From positions 1 through 64,000 of the forward strand of contig NZ_VTSR01000014.1 of assembly GCF_008329715.1 (NCBI RefSeq): DNA of 64,000 nucleotides. Direction: 5' to 3'. Within the stretch, counting starts at the first letter, position 1; each line of letters starts with the position of its first letter. This DNA is from Gimesia chilikensis. GTDB taxonomy: Bacteria; Planctomycetota; Planctomycetia; Planctomycetales; Planctomycetaceae. This document shows positions 36,348 through 44,374 of the stretch, one piece after another. The translations under genes and the position numbers were made by a program. The notes beneath the pieces are model-generated. The model did no database searches, was not told the DNA's origin, and saw only the letters and a program-made list of their open reading frames with translations.

Positions 36348-36911
36348 TCACTGCTTTTCCTGCTTCTGCCGGGCCACTTTTGCCCAGTGCTGCCGAATGA
36401 TTTCGGCCGCTTCTTCGGCAATCGAGTGAAACTCCTTCTTTGCCTTTGGAACAGGTGCTTCCGGCTGAGGTAGCTGTGATGTTGAGATAATGGTGGTATC
36501 GCCAATCGATTCGCCAGGTTCCCCTTCCGGAGTTTCTTCAGAAAGCCAGGTGGAAATGTCATCATCGGACAGGGGAGCCGCCTGGTCGGGACTGAGGTTA
36601 GCAGGCTTCGAAATGGCTTTCCGGGCGCCGGCCAGCTCAAGCAGCATTGGTCCGACGCGCAATTGATCTCCCGGTTGCAGCGGGGTCTCTGTCTGAATTA
36701 CCCGGTCGTTGACATAGGTGCCATTACGACTCTTCAGATCAACGACGTAGAGTGTGCCTTCCCGTATCGAAAACTGACAATGCTTTCGGCTGACATCTGG
36801 ATCGGGGATGCGAATTTCGCATTCGGGGTCGCGTCCAAGTGTGACCTCTCTTGGAGGGAGTTTGAGCGTTTTCCCCTGGTATTTACCTGTTTTTATGATG
36901 AATTTGGGCAT
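36348..36911 (-). CDS. FHA domain protein
   Basis: 187 residues. The FHA fold fills the first half: EVTLGRDPECEIRIPD, then SRKHCQFSI and SRNGTYVND, with the Arg, Ser and Asn that contact phosphothreonine. The second half is a flexible tail rich in Ser, Pro and acidic residues, ending in a short basic segment. FHA proteins bind phosphothreonine partners and often work with Ser/Thr kinases, none of which is visible here. It lies between rsmD and the receiver gene. Confidence 0.88.
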   Translation of the reverse strand: MPKFIIKTGKYQGKTLKLPPREVTLGRDPECEIRIPDPDVSRKHCQFSIREGTLYVVDLKSRNGTYVNDRVIQTETPLQPGDQLRVGPMLLELAGARKAISKPANLSPDQAAPLSDDDISTWLSEETPEGEPGESIGDTTIISTSQLPQPEAPVPKAKKEFHSIAEEAAEIIRQHWAKVARQKQEKQ

Positions 36912-37094
36912 GTCTGGCGGGCCTTACATCAGGAAGATGTGATTCGTGCTGTGAACAATGATGGTCGATTTCAACAGACTTTAAAGTGGCAGGCTGGTTT
37001 GAATAACTTCGTATCGCACTGGTTCGTACGGCACAGAAATGAAGAGACTGGATCAGGTCATGTTTTCCTCGTTGTTTGGTTTTTCAGAAGTGGA

Positions 37095-37658
37095 TCAATC
37101 ATGCAGTGGGACAATTAAAGCGTCGTTACAGGCGGGGCAGGTCATCGTGCGGCCCCGGTGTTTGCTGCGGACTTTCAATTTCTTGCCGCAGCCACAGGAA
37201 AACTGTATGCGTTCTTCCTGCTGTTCTCGATGATCGGTGAGGTGTCCTTCTTCCCAGGCGTCGTCTGCGATTTCCCGGATCAGTTCCAGGAGTTCGTCGG
37301 GATCAAAGGGTTTGAGCAGGTACCCGTTCGCACCAACGCGTGCAGCCAGTTCACGGGACTCTGGTAAATCGATGGCTGTCAGAATCAGAATCGGGACTTC
37401 GCTTTCCCGCTGCTTCATATGCTCGCAGATTTCAAACCCGCTCTCCTGGGGCATGATCAGGTCCAGGATGACAAAATCAGGTTTGTGCATTGAGAAAGAT
37501 GAATGAGCCTGGCCACCATCTTTAGCCAGGGTGACATGATAGTGATGTTCTTCCAGTAGAGTTTTGATGAAGAACGCCGTATCCGGATCGTCTTCAACGA
37601 CCAGGATATGATTGACAATCGAAGAGGTCATGTCCAAGCGCGGTTCGTGTGTTGCCAT
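37095..37658 (-). CDS. Response regulator with C-terminal zinc ribbon
   Basis: 187 residues. The receiver domain spans about residues 15-130, with acidic pair Asp23/Asp24, phosphoacceptor Asp66 in VILDLIMP, Thr in ILTAID and Lys117 in LLKPFD. A C-terminal FSCGCGKKLKVRSKHRGRTMTCPAC segment (about 150-185) has two Cys pairs, a zinc ribbon common in planctomycetes. The ribbon may bind DNA, RNA or protein. No partner histidine kinase lies nearby. AGGAG is found upstream of the ATG at 37658. Confidence 0.87.
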   Translation of the reverse strand: MATHEPRLDMTSSIVNHILVVEDDPDTAFFIKTLLEEHHYHVTLAKDGGQAHSSFSMHKPDFVILDLIMPQESGFEICEHMKQRESEVPILILTAIDLPESRELAARVGANGYLLKPFDPDELLELIREIADDAWEEGHLTDHREQQEERIQFSCGCGKKLKVRSKHRGRTMTCPACNDALIVPLHD

Positions 37659-38083
37659 AGTAGTGGAGACTCCTTAATTCAGTGTCCCCGATTCCGTCGG
37701 GCCTGCTTTGTGAATGGAACTATACGGCGGTAATTTTTTTCGCGATAACGGTCCTGTTAAAAAGTGGTGTGTGAATTCACTCTCATTCGTCAATAGTAGT
37801 GTGGGTTGAATCTGGATCTTCTGGTGAGAAATACCAGGAATTTATTATCTCACAGCGTCTGAAAAATGACACAGGAAAAGTTTTTTTTTCGGCGTAAATA
37901 ACAAAAACTCCTGAAAAACAGGGGCAAACACATTGACTTTTGGATTTACAAATACTTTACTTACGCTTGGTTCTAGGGGAAAACAACGTTTTTTGCCTGA
38001 CCACAACACGGATATGACAACACACTATGACGAGGTGGTAGTCCACTTCTTTCATTTTCATTTACCAGTATCAGGAGTTCACA
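37659..38083. other. Divergent promoter region for receiver gene and HU gene
   Basis: About 425 bases between divergent genes. It is AT-rich near 37850-37960 with a candidate promoter for the HU-like gene (listed separately). I see no gene in it. Confidence 0.5.
37933..37961 (+). promoter_or_regulatory. Candidate sigma-70 promoter of HU-like gene
   Basis: TTGACT at 37933-37938, a 17-base spacer, then TTTACT at 37956-37961 as a moderate -10 box. It lies about 120 bases before the ATG at 38084, giving a long leader. Confidence 0.4.
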
Positions 38084-38410
38084 ATGGCAGCAAAGGCTAC
38101 GAAAGATAAGCCACTTACCAAAACAGAGATCCTCAATGCACTAGCTGAAGGTTCTGGACTCACTAAGAAAGAAGTTACCGCTGTTCTTGATGAATTAAGC
38201 ACACTGATTGCCAAGAACCTTGGCAAGCGTGGTCCTGGTGTCTTCAACGTACCTGGTCTGCTGAAGATTCAGGTTCAGCGTAAGCCGGCTACCAAAGCCA
38301 CCACCCGTCCCAATCCATTCAAGCCTGGCGAAATGATGCAGGTTGCTGCAAAGCCTGCTCGCAACGTCGTCAAGGTTCGACCTCTCAAAGCACTCAAAGA
38401 GATGGTCTAG
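38084..38410 (+). CDS. HU/IHF family DNA-binding protein
   Basis: 108 residues. After a short basic lead (AAKATKDKPLTKTEILNALA), the HU dimerisation helices (GLTKKEVTAVLDELSTLIAKNLG) and the arm region (VFNVPGLLKIQVQRKPATKATTRPNP) follow, with the proline at the arm tip. It bends and compacts DNA. It is a little longer than E. coli HU, with an extended N-terminus, as in planctomycete forms. The gene is likely monocistronic and highly expressed, judging from its long leader and clear hairpin after the stop. Confidence 0.92.
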   Translation: MAAKATKDKPLTKTEILNALAEGSGLTKKEVTAVLDELSTLIAKNLGKRGPGVFNVPGLLKIQVQRKPATKATTRPNPFKPGEMMQVAAKPARNVVKVRPLKALKEMV

Positions 38411-38449
38411 TCTCCTGCGTCTGATTGCAGGATGAACGAATTCATTCCG

Positions 38450-38477
38450 ATGCAGCTTCTCTTCGTAGAAGCTGCAT
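38450..38477 (+). terminator. Hairpin downstream of HU gene
   Basis: ATGCAGCTTCT at 38450-38460 pairs with AGAAGCTGCAT at 38467-38477, a perfect 11 bp stem with a six-base CTTCGT loop, 40 bases after the stop. The T-run after it is weak, so it may end or stabilise the transcript. Confidence 0.6.
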
Positions 38478-38790
38478 CAAATTTGAATTCGGGTAGTAGT
38501 TTCCTCTACTCGCTTTGAACTGAACCGCCTGTCGTTGCTCTGGAATACCTCATCAGGTTTTCTCGAGAAAAAGCCCGATTCAGGTCAAAAACTCAAAAAA
38601 AGCAAAATTTCTTCGAAATTAAAGCGTTTTTTGTAAAGTCTTTCCGATTACCGTCGGAAGGGGAAACTCTTGCTGTAAGTGTATTTTATAGTACATGTTG
38701 CGCCTGCAGTGTAACGCCTCATTTTCTCTACTGCCTCTTTTGAAGGGCTCACATCGGACGGCCTGTGCGCTCATCCCGCGCGCCAGCCTC

Positions 38791-38819
38791 TTGACGGTAT
38801 AAATGTGGGCATGTAAAAT
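38791..38819 (+). promoter_or_regulatory. Strong sigma-70 promoter of csrA
   Basis: TTGACG at 38791-38796, exactly 17 bases, then TAAAAT at 38814-38819. Both boxes match the consensus at five of six positions. This predicts a leader of about 112 bases before the csrA ATG at 38939. Confidence 0.7.
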
Positions 38820-38893
38820 CTCAACGTTAATTGATCTCAGTGCGACTACTGATGGATCGTTGTAGTGTCCCTTTATTTCGCGGCACACTACGT

Positions 38894-38923
38894 CAGGATT
38901 TACGTAGGATGATCAGTCATCCT
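38894..38923 (+). promoter_or_regulatory. Possible CsrA self-binding sites in csrA leader
   Basis: CAGGATT at 38894-38900 and TAGGATG at 38905-38911 both carry the GGA core of CsrA sites; the second matches the consensus ARGGAUG well. AGGATGA at 38906-38912 also pairs with TCATCCT at 38917-38923 around a TCAG loop, so the GGA lies in the stem, not the loop. Both sit just before the ribosome site. Confidence 0.5.
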
Positions 38924-38938
38924 GAGAGAGAAGATGGC

Positions 38939-39151
38939 ATGTTAGTTTTATCTCGCAAGAAAAATGAAAAGATCGTAATCGATGAAAACATCGTGATTAC
39001 GATTGTTGAAATTCGCGGCGACAAAGTGCGTCTGGGGATTGAAGCGCCCCGCGAAGTACCCATTCATCGTAGCGAAGTTTACGAAGCAATTCAGAACGAA
39101 CAGAATTCGGCTTCAGGATCTGAGAATGATCCTTCCGAGTTACTGCAATAA
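38939..39151 (+). CDS. csrA: Carbon storage regulator CsrA
   Basis: 70 residues. [37 protein letters not shown] with [11 protein letters not shown] is the whole CsrA fold, including the RNA-contacting residues near the start (Leu4, Arg6) and VPIHR near position 40. CsrA dimers bind GGA motifs in mRNA leaders and repress or stabilise them. The frame runs upstream to 38831, but the ATG at 38939 gives the exact family N-terminus. It is not next to flagellar genes. A promoter and leader hairpin lie upstream and a terminator downstream. Confidence 0.95.
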   Translation: MLVLSRKKNEKIVIDENIVITIVEIRGDKVRLGIEAPREVPIHRSEVYEAIQNEQNSASGSENDPSELLQ

Positions 39152-39179
39152 TTCTGCTGTGCATCTATGAATACTAGAA

Positions 39180-39203
39180 GGCCGCTTCACAGCGGCTTTT
39201 TTT
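39180..39203 (+). terminator. Terminator of csrA
   Basis: GCCGC at 39181-39185 pairs with GCGGC at 39192-39196, followed by a run of seven T. It lies 30 bases after the csrA stop. Confidence 0.75.
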
Positions 39204-39327
39204 AGCGACTGATTTCAGCCCGATTCCATCCAACTGGCGTATTCCCGTTTTTTTTCAGAGAACCTGAATTCTATTAACGCCGTCCGCTTGACTTATCCGA
39301 TGGAAAGCTTAGATTACTAATCTCGTC

Positions 39328-39402
39328 GGCCCCATCGTCTAGTTAGGCCCAGGACATCGGGTTTTCATCCCGAAAACAGGGGTTCAAATCCCCTTGGGGT
39401 CA
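39328..39402 (+). tRNA. tRNA-Glu (anticodon TTC)
   Basis: A 75-base cloverleaf. The acceptor stem is GGCCCCA with TGGGGTC and discriminator A. The D arm begins TCGTCTAGTTAGG. The anticodon stem is TCGGG/CCCGA with loop TTTTCAT, giving TTC. The T arm is AGGGGTTCAAATCCCCT. CCA is not encoded. It reads GAA/GAG codons. A strong hairpin 9 bases downstream ends it. Confidence 0.97.
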
Positions 39403-39411
39403 GATTTGAAA

Positions 39412-39449
39412 AACAGCGATCATTCGAAAGAATGGTCGCTGTTTTTTTT
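39412..39449. terminator. Terminator of tRNA-Glu overlapping the DegT gene end
   Basis: AACAGCGATCATTC (39412-39425), loop GAAA, GAATGGTCGCTGTT (39430-39443) and eight or nine T. The stem contains one G-T pair. The minus-strand aminotransferase gene ends within the stem, so one DNA segment serves as terminator and as coding end. Confidence 0.85.
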
Positions 39450-40655
39450 GCGCACTGCCTCTTGGATCTCCGGGGTGGTTTGTTGTCTGATTTCGGCTGC
39501 ATGGATCTGAATCCGTCGAACCGCTTCTGCGATATGCGTCATGGTCTCTGCTTCAGAGAGCAGGATGGGATGGTGTAGAACTACCATTTGTTGATCGCAG
39601 TCAGAAGCGACAGAGAGTTCGTCGGCCTGCAGGTAGCGTCGACGGCTGTGGATCGCGTGCAGAGCCCTGAAGCCTGGAAACAGGGCAATTCCCTCGGCCT
39701 GCATTGCGAGGCAGAACAGCTCGCGTGGGAGGCCCTCAAATCGCTCTGAGTCATACCAGAGCCCCAGCTTGTAATATCCTGGCTGTGAAGCATGCGCAGA
39801 ATTGAGCCTGTGGTTCTCAAAGCTGGTCAGTCCTGAGTCGCTGCCCAGCTTTCTGATGAGGTGTGTCACGTTATCCTGGCGTAACTGATTTTGTGAGGGC
39901 AGCTGGTCCAACTGAGGAATTAAGAGGCCGGCCTGCAGTTCAGAGAGCGGATAGGCGTCATTGCCCCGATAGGAATAGAGTCGGATCCGTTGGGCGATCT
40001 GTGGTGAGGAAGTCATTACAGCTCCCCCTCGCCCTGCGGTCAATAATTTACTGCCTCCGAAACTGAGAGTCCCAATCTCGCCCCAGCTACCCGCTGTGCG
40101 GCCATCAATCATTGCTCCCGGGACTTGGCAGGCATCTTCAATCACAGGGATGCCTCGGGCAGCAGCGATCGCTGTCAGAGACTGCATGGGGACTAATCCG
40201 CCATGCAGGTGTGAGACCAGGATGCAGCGTGTGGCAGGTGTGATCGCCTGTTCTACCAGTTCGATATCGAGGTTGCCGTTGCAGCGATCGACGTCGACCA
40301 GCATTGGTGTCGCGTCTACCGTCAGGATATTTTTGAAATTCCCTTCAAAGTCATAAGCGGCGAGAATGACTTCATCTCCCGGCCCGACATTCAGCCCTCG
40401 TAACGCGAGTTCGATGGCGACAGTACCACTGGAGCAGAGCAGGGCCTCCTCTTTTTGATGAAGCTCACACAGGCGCTGCTGCAGTTCTTTCGTCCAGGGG
40501 CCATGGTATTTCCCCCAGAGGCCTGTCTTCTGGGCCTCCTGTAATACCTGGGTGGTGGCTGCGCTCGGGAAAGGCCAGGCTGGTGGACCTGCAGGCAGAC
40601 AGGGAATGCCGCCGAGGATCGCCGGTTTTTCGCTGAAGGGGCTGTTCACGAGCAT
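39420..40655 (-). CDS. DegT/DnrJ/EryC1/StrS family PLP aminotransferase
   Basis: 411 residues. The pattern is that of sugar aminotransferases: LWGKYHGPWTKELQQRLCE, EALLCSSGTVAIELALRGL, GDEVILAAYDF, VIEDACQVPGA and the PLP-binding lysine in SFGGSKLLTAGRGG. These enzymes transfer an amino group to nucleotide-bound keto-sugars, with the reverse activity in some members. Adjacent sugar genes are not seen. The last nine codons lie in the tRNA terminator. It begins divergently from the CobW-type gene. Confidence 0.88.
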   Translation of the reverse strand: MLVNSPFSEKPAILGGIPCLPAGPPAWPFPSAATTQVLQEAQKTGLWGKYHGPWTKELQQRLCELHQKEEALLCSSGTVAIELALRGLNVGPGDEVILAAYDFEGNFKNILTVDATPMLVDVDRCNGNLDIELVEQAITPATRCILVSHLHGGLVPMQSLTAIAAARGIPVIEDACQVPGAMIDGRTAGSWGEIGTLSFGGSKLLTAGRGGAVMTSSPQIAQRIRLYSYRGNDAYPLSELQAGLLIPQLDQLPSQNQLRQDNVTHLIRKLGSDSGLTSFENHRLNSAHASQPGYYKLGLWYDSERFEGLPRELFCLAMQAEGIALFPGFRALHAIHSRRRYLQADELSVASDCDQQMVVLHHPILLSEAETMTHIAEAVRRIQIHAAEIRQQTTPEIQEAVRKKNSDHSFE

Positions 40656-40707
40656 GGTTCTAGACTCTAATATTTAAACAGGAAGACGCAAAACGTGAAT
40701 AACATAC

Positions 40708-40716
40708 TGTTATACT
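40708..40716 (+). promoter_or_regulatory. Extended -10 promoter of CobW-type gene
   Basis: TGTTATACT, the same nine bases as in the promoter at 24751-24759. It lies 121 bases before the ATG at 40837, which leaves a leader of about 114 bases. Confidence 0.45.
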
Positions 40717-40836
40717 TAAGAACGTTAGAGTATGATGATTTCAATCTTCGGTACTCTGATTCATATATCAGGTTACCAGGTTGAATCAGAAATTCGTCTG
40801 AAATCCAGCATACTCGTATTGGCAGGTGAAACCAAG

Positions 40837-41943
40837 ATGTCACATCAAATCAAATTTATCATGGTGGGTGGGTTCTTAGGAGCAGGAAAAACCACCACGC
40901 TCGGACGGCTGGCAAAACATTACACGGATCAGGGATTGAATGTCGGTGTGGTTACCAATGATCAGGCGGCAGATCTGGTTGATACGAACTCACTGCGCTC
41001 CCAGGGGCTGAATGTCGGAGAAGTCGCAGGTGCCTGTTTCTGCTGTCATTTTAATTCGCTGATGGACACTATCGGCGAACTTGGTTCACAACAGAAGCCT
41101 GACGTAATTCTGGCTGAGCCGGTCGGCAGTTGCACCGACCTGGTGGCCACTGTGATTCAGCCCATCAAGCAGTTGTACGATGCCGATTTCAAAATCCAAC
41201 CTTATGCCGTGCTGATGAAACCCAGCCATGGTCTGAAAATTCTGAAAAACGAGCAGGGTTCCGGATTCTCACCGAAGGCGGCGTATATTCTGAAGAAGCA
41301 ACTGGAAGAGGCAGATCTGATTCTCATCAATCGGATCGATGAATTATCTGAAGAAGCCGTGGAAGAACTGACAACGCTGGTCAATGAACAGTTTCCCGGA
41401 ACACCTGTCCTGCGGACATCCGCTCTTACGGGGGCGGGCTTTGAAGGATTGATCGAATTTCTGGAACAGGAAGGCGATTTCGGCGGTAAAATTCTGGACA
41501 TTGATTATGATATCTATGCGGAAGGTGAAGCAGAGCTGGGCTGGTTGAACAGCAGCGTGCATGTTTCAGCTGAGACGGAGTTCTCCCTGGATCAGCTGTT
41601 GCTGGATGTGATCAGTCAGCTGCAGGCTTCATTCCGCGAACAGGGGGTAGAGACCGCTCACCTGAAAGTGATCGGTTTGTGGGAAGGATTTTTTGGTGTC
41701 TCGAACCTGGTCAGTAACGACAGTGAACCAAAGCTGTCGCTGGCATCCGACTGCACGGTCAAGGAAGTCGATCTGATTGTCAACGCCCGCGTGGCCTGCG
41801 ATCCAGACGCGTTGACCGAGCAGGTCATGAAGGTCCTGGAGCAGTGTGCCGGGGCTTTGAATGCGAAGCTGGAGTTCAATCAGACTCAGAGTTTCCGCCC
41901 AGGTCGACCGGTGCCCACCCATCGGTATGCAACGCCCAAGTAA
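40837..41943 (+). CDS. CobW/COG0523-type GTPase (metal chaperone)
   Basis: 368 residues. Walker A motif [10 protein letters not shown] at 11-20, the CxCC metal motif CFCC with Cys67, Cys69 and Cys70, and the G-domain segments DVILAEPVG and LILINRID follow. The C-terminal half (about 230-368) carries the CobW C-terminal-like region. Family members insert or deliver zinc, cobalt or other metals. The frame is open from 40732, but the ATG at 40837 follows a leader and gives the usual N-terminus. It lies upstream of mutY (53 bases), perhaps on one transcript. Confidence 0.87.
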   Translation: MSHQIKFIMVGGFLGAGKTTTLGRLAKHYTDQGLNVGVVTNDQAADLVDTNSLRSQGLNVGEVAGACFCCHFNSLMDTIGELGSQQKPDVILAEPVGSCTDLVATVIQPIKQLYDADFKIQPYAVLMKPSHGLKILKNEQGSGFSPKAAYILKKQLEEADLILINRIDELSEEAVEELTTLVNEQFPGTPVLRTSALTGAGFEGLIEFLEQEGDFGGKILDIDYDIYAEGEAELGWLNSSVHVSAETEFSLDQLLLDVISQLQASFREQGVETAHLKVIGLWEGFFGVSNLVSNDSEPKLSLASDCTVKEVDLIVNARVACDPDALTEQVMKVLEQCAGALNAKLEFNQTQSFRPGRPVPTHRYATPK

Positions 41944-41996
41944 TTCCTGCAGGTTCCGGACGGGGCCGGCAGGGTCGGCTTCAGTTCGGGGATGTG

Positions 41997-43208
41997 ATGT
42001 CTGAGTTAAGTGATCTGTTTGACGCTGGTCGACGGCAGCGGTTTCGACGTGGACTGCAGGCCTGGTATACGGTCCATCAGCGGGATCTTCCCTGGCGGGG
42101 TATTGACGATCCCTACAAAGTCTGGATCAGCGAGATCATGTTGCAGCAGACCGTGGTTGCTGCGGTGATCCCCTATTTCGAAAAGTTTATGGATCGCTTT
42201 CCCGATGTGCAGACTCTGGCTGCTGCTGAAGAGGGTGAAGTGCTGCAGTACTGGGAGGGGCTGGGTTACTACAGTCGCGCTCGGAACATTCACAAAGCGG
42301 CCCGGGTGATTACGGAGGATCGCGACGGCGCCTTTCCGCGAGACGTCGGTGGTCTGCAGGCGTTACCCGGAATCGGCAGATATACCGCTGGAGCCATCTG
42401 TTCGTTCGCCTATGATCAGCGGGCACCGATTGTAGAGGCGAATACACTCCGCCTGTATTCGCGATTAATCGGGCTGGAGTTGGATCCCCGCTCAAAATCC
42501 GGACAGGAGCAGTTGTGGGAATTCGCAGAGTTGATTCTACCTCGTAAAGCACCGGGAGCGTTTAACCAGGCGTTGATGGATTTGGGGAGTCTGATCTGTA
42601 CGCCACAGAATCCACAGTGTGCTGAGTGTCCGGTAAGTGCCTGTTGTGAAGCGTTTCTCACGCAGCGACAGCAGCAGATTCCTGTTCCTAAAGCGCGGCC
42701 GGTGATTACTCCTCTGACGGATGCTTCGATCGCAGTTTTCGACGGACAGAACGTTCTGATTCGACAGCGGGCAGCAGGCGAACGCTGGGCGGGGCTCTGG
42801 GATTTTCCCAGATTCACTCTGGAAGAACTGAATGGTACTCCGCATCCGGCTGCCCCCCGAAAGAAATCATCCCGGGAGCAGTTGCTGTTCAATCAGGAAA
42901 TGGAAGCGGGTAACAACATCGCGGAAATTCCGGAGGGGTTGAACGCGTCTGTGATTCCTCAGTTGGAGGCGTATGTGCGCGAGCACTCAGGCGTGGCAGC
43001 TTCGATTCGTCAATTCGCTCAGGAGATCCGTCACAGTGTGACGCGATACAAGATTCGGCTGTTGTGTTTTATCGCCGAGGTCGAAGCGGACGAAGCTCTG
43101 GAGTCATCCGAATATCGGTGGGTGCCTGTGAGTGAATTGGGTGAATATCCCCTGTCGGTCACGGGGCGAAAGTTTGCACAGCTGCTGGCCGGACAGGTGG
43201 GGAGCTGA
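41997..43208 (+). CDS. mutY: A/G-specific adenine glycosylase MutY
   Basis: 403 residues. The glycosylase domain has KVWISEIMLQQT (the catalytic Glu46), the helix-hairpin-helix ALPGIGRYTAGAI, and the 4Fe-4S cysteines C201, C208, C211 and C217 with C-x6-C-x2-C-x5-C spacing. A NUDIX-like C-terminal domain covers about 235-400. It removes adenine opposite 8-oxoguanine. In E. coli the next key residue is Asp138 in PILDGN; here the segment reads PIVEAN with Glu147, so the catalytic Asp is replaced. ATG 41997 follows GGGGA. The preceding part of the frame overlaps the CobW gene and is not coding. Confidence 0.92.
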   Translation: MSELSDLFDAGRRQRFRRGLQAWYTVHQRDLPWRGIDDPYKVWISEIMLQQTVVAAVIPYFEKFMDRFPDVQTLAAAEEGEVLQYWEGLGYYSRARNIHKAARVITEDRDGAFPRDVGGLQALPGIGRYTAGAICSFAYDQRAPIVEANTLRLYSRLIGLELDPRSKSGQEQLWEFAELILPRKAPGAFNQALMDLGSLICTPQNPQCAECPVSACCEAFLTQRQQQIPVPKARPVITPLTDASIAVFDGQNVLIRQRAAGERWAGLWDFPRFTLEELNGTPHPAAPRKKSSREQLLFNQEMEAGNNIAEIPEGLNASVIPQLEAYVREHSGVAASIRQFAQEIRHSVTRYKIRLLCFIAEVEADEALESSEYRWVPVSELGEYPLSVTGRKFAQLLAGQVGS

Positions 43209-43239
43209 TCGCATCGGTTTGGGTCGGCGCGTAAAAAAT

Positions 43240-43275
43240 CCCCATTCTCAAAATTGCCTGAGATTGAGAATGGGG
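43240..43275 (-). terminator. Terminator hairpin for the mraZ-like gene
   Basis: CCCCATTCTCAA at 43240-43251 pairs with TTGAGAATGGGG at 43264-43275. On the minus strand it is followed by a T-run (the AAAAAA before 43240). It lies about 165 bases after the stop of the mraZ-like gene and 30 bases after mutY, so it may work in both directions. Confidence 0.7.
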
Positions 43276-43440
43276 AAAACGCATTTGACTCAAGAGAAGA
43301 AAGCGGCATCCGTGCCAAAAAAGCCTTCCATGGAAATAGACTTTAGGTTTACCGGATGTGATGGGGGTACTGAATGAGTCGCTCCCTCTCCCGTAGTCAA
43401 AGACGCTGAAGGTCTATATGTATCGTAGATCGATTGTGGA

Positions 43441-43923
43441 TTAACCAGAGAGCTCTTTGAAGAGTGTGCCGAATTCAGGCATGTCCTGTTCGAGCAGATT
43501 TTGCCAGGCCGAGAGATTCCAGATTTCAACGCAGATCACTGCGCCAACAATCATGACCTCCTGGTTGGGTTGGACTCCCAGAAACTCGCGAAATCCTTCC
43601 GGAATTGTGCAGCGAGAACGATTGGCCAACTGAATCGTGCGGTTCCGGGTCGACAGCAGTCGCCCCAGACGTTGCACTTCATCCCAGCGGTTCTCCAGGC
43701 GATGAGCCTGAATCTTCTGTTTGATCAGGTCAACTCCCTGATCATGTCTGGATTGCCAGTCGGAGGCTTTCCAGAGGCTGAGGCAGCCAGCACGCTCTTT
43801 GGTGAGCATCGTTTCCCCAGATTCGTCAGTCACGGCTTGAGCCATATCAGCAGGGAGCGAAATCCGAAAACGGTCGTCGACCGTCCGTTTGATCTCTCCT
43901 GTGATAAAAGTTTCACCGCTCAT
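43441..43923 (-). CDS. mraZ: MraZ-like DNA-binding protein
   Basis: 160 residues with two SpoVT/AbrB-like halves: [25 protein letters not shown] near the start and [23 protein letters not shown] in the second half. This double layout is MraZ, the transcription factor that heads the dcw cell-division cluster in many bacteria. Planctomycetes lack ftsZ, and here no mraW, ftsI or mur gene follows, so it is an orphan. ATG 43923 gives the family N-terminus; a longer reading to 43968 lacks support. Confidence 0.8.
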   Translation of the reverse strand: MSGETFITGEIKRTVDDRFRISLPADMAQAVTDESGETMLTKERAGCLSLWKASDWQSRHDQGVDLIKQKIQAHRLENRWDEVQRLGRLLSTRNRTIQLANRSRCTIPEGFREFLGVQPNQEVMIVGAVICVEIWNLSAWQNLLEQDMPEFGTLFKELSG

Positions 43924-44374
43924 AGTCAGCCTGACGAAACAGGGGTGATTAAACCCGATTTGCAGCAATCTTGAATGATTTCAACATTGTACTGGGCGGA
44001 TAACCCACAATCAACTAGTTATCAAAGATCAATTGGGCAGGAAACCCACTAAGAACTGAATTTACCGTTCGCAATTCAAAAAGGCAATCACTGATTGTCT
44101 GATTCTCCTGATTTTGTCAATTTTTCTGTCTGACGCTGATATGAGTGTTTTTCCCGCTCTGAGAATTATTGGGTGAAGTGTAACGCTTGTAAGCGAGGTG
44201 GGCCTGTGCAGGCTGAATGAGAAGGGAAGTCGATACGACAGTGGATGGAAGCGTGTTGAGTGTGTATTGCGGAACTTTAGCATGACTTGAAATAAAAAAA
44301 GCGACCTCCGAAATCAATTCGGAGGTCGCCTGTTGATCATTCACTTGAGAGACGACTGTAGCCGTCGGTGAATC
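43924..44374. other. Intergenic region holding a terminator
   Basis: About 450 bases with the terminator at 44301-44329 and the promoter side of the mraZ-like gene. Short frames in it look random. Confidence 0.5.
44301..44329 (-). terminator. Terminator of the Gfo/Idh/MocA gene
   Basis: GCGACCTCCGAA (44301-44312), a five-base loop, TTCGGAGGTCGC (44318-44329), followed on the minus strand by TTTTTTTATTTC. It lies 45 bases after the stop. Confidence 0.85.

Larger units (their letters stand above)
38411..38938. other. Intergenic region between HU gene and csrA
   Basis: About 530 bases, holding the HU terminator-like hairpin, the csrA promoter at 38791-38819 and the csrA leader with a possible self-binding site. 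No other gene is evident. Confidence 0.6.

Noticed and set aside
39420-40655. DegT aminotransferase as the GnnB partner of the lpxA-linked oxidoreductase
   Set aside because: It is 15 kb away, next to a tRNA and a CobW gene; membership of the broad DegT family alone cannot support the assignment.
41844-41996. Extension of mutY upstream into the CobW gene
   Set aside because: The extra residues are read out of frame through the CobW gene end and do not match MutY.
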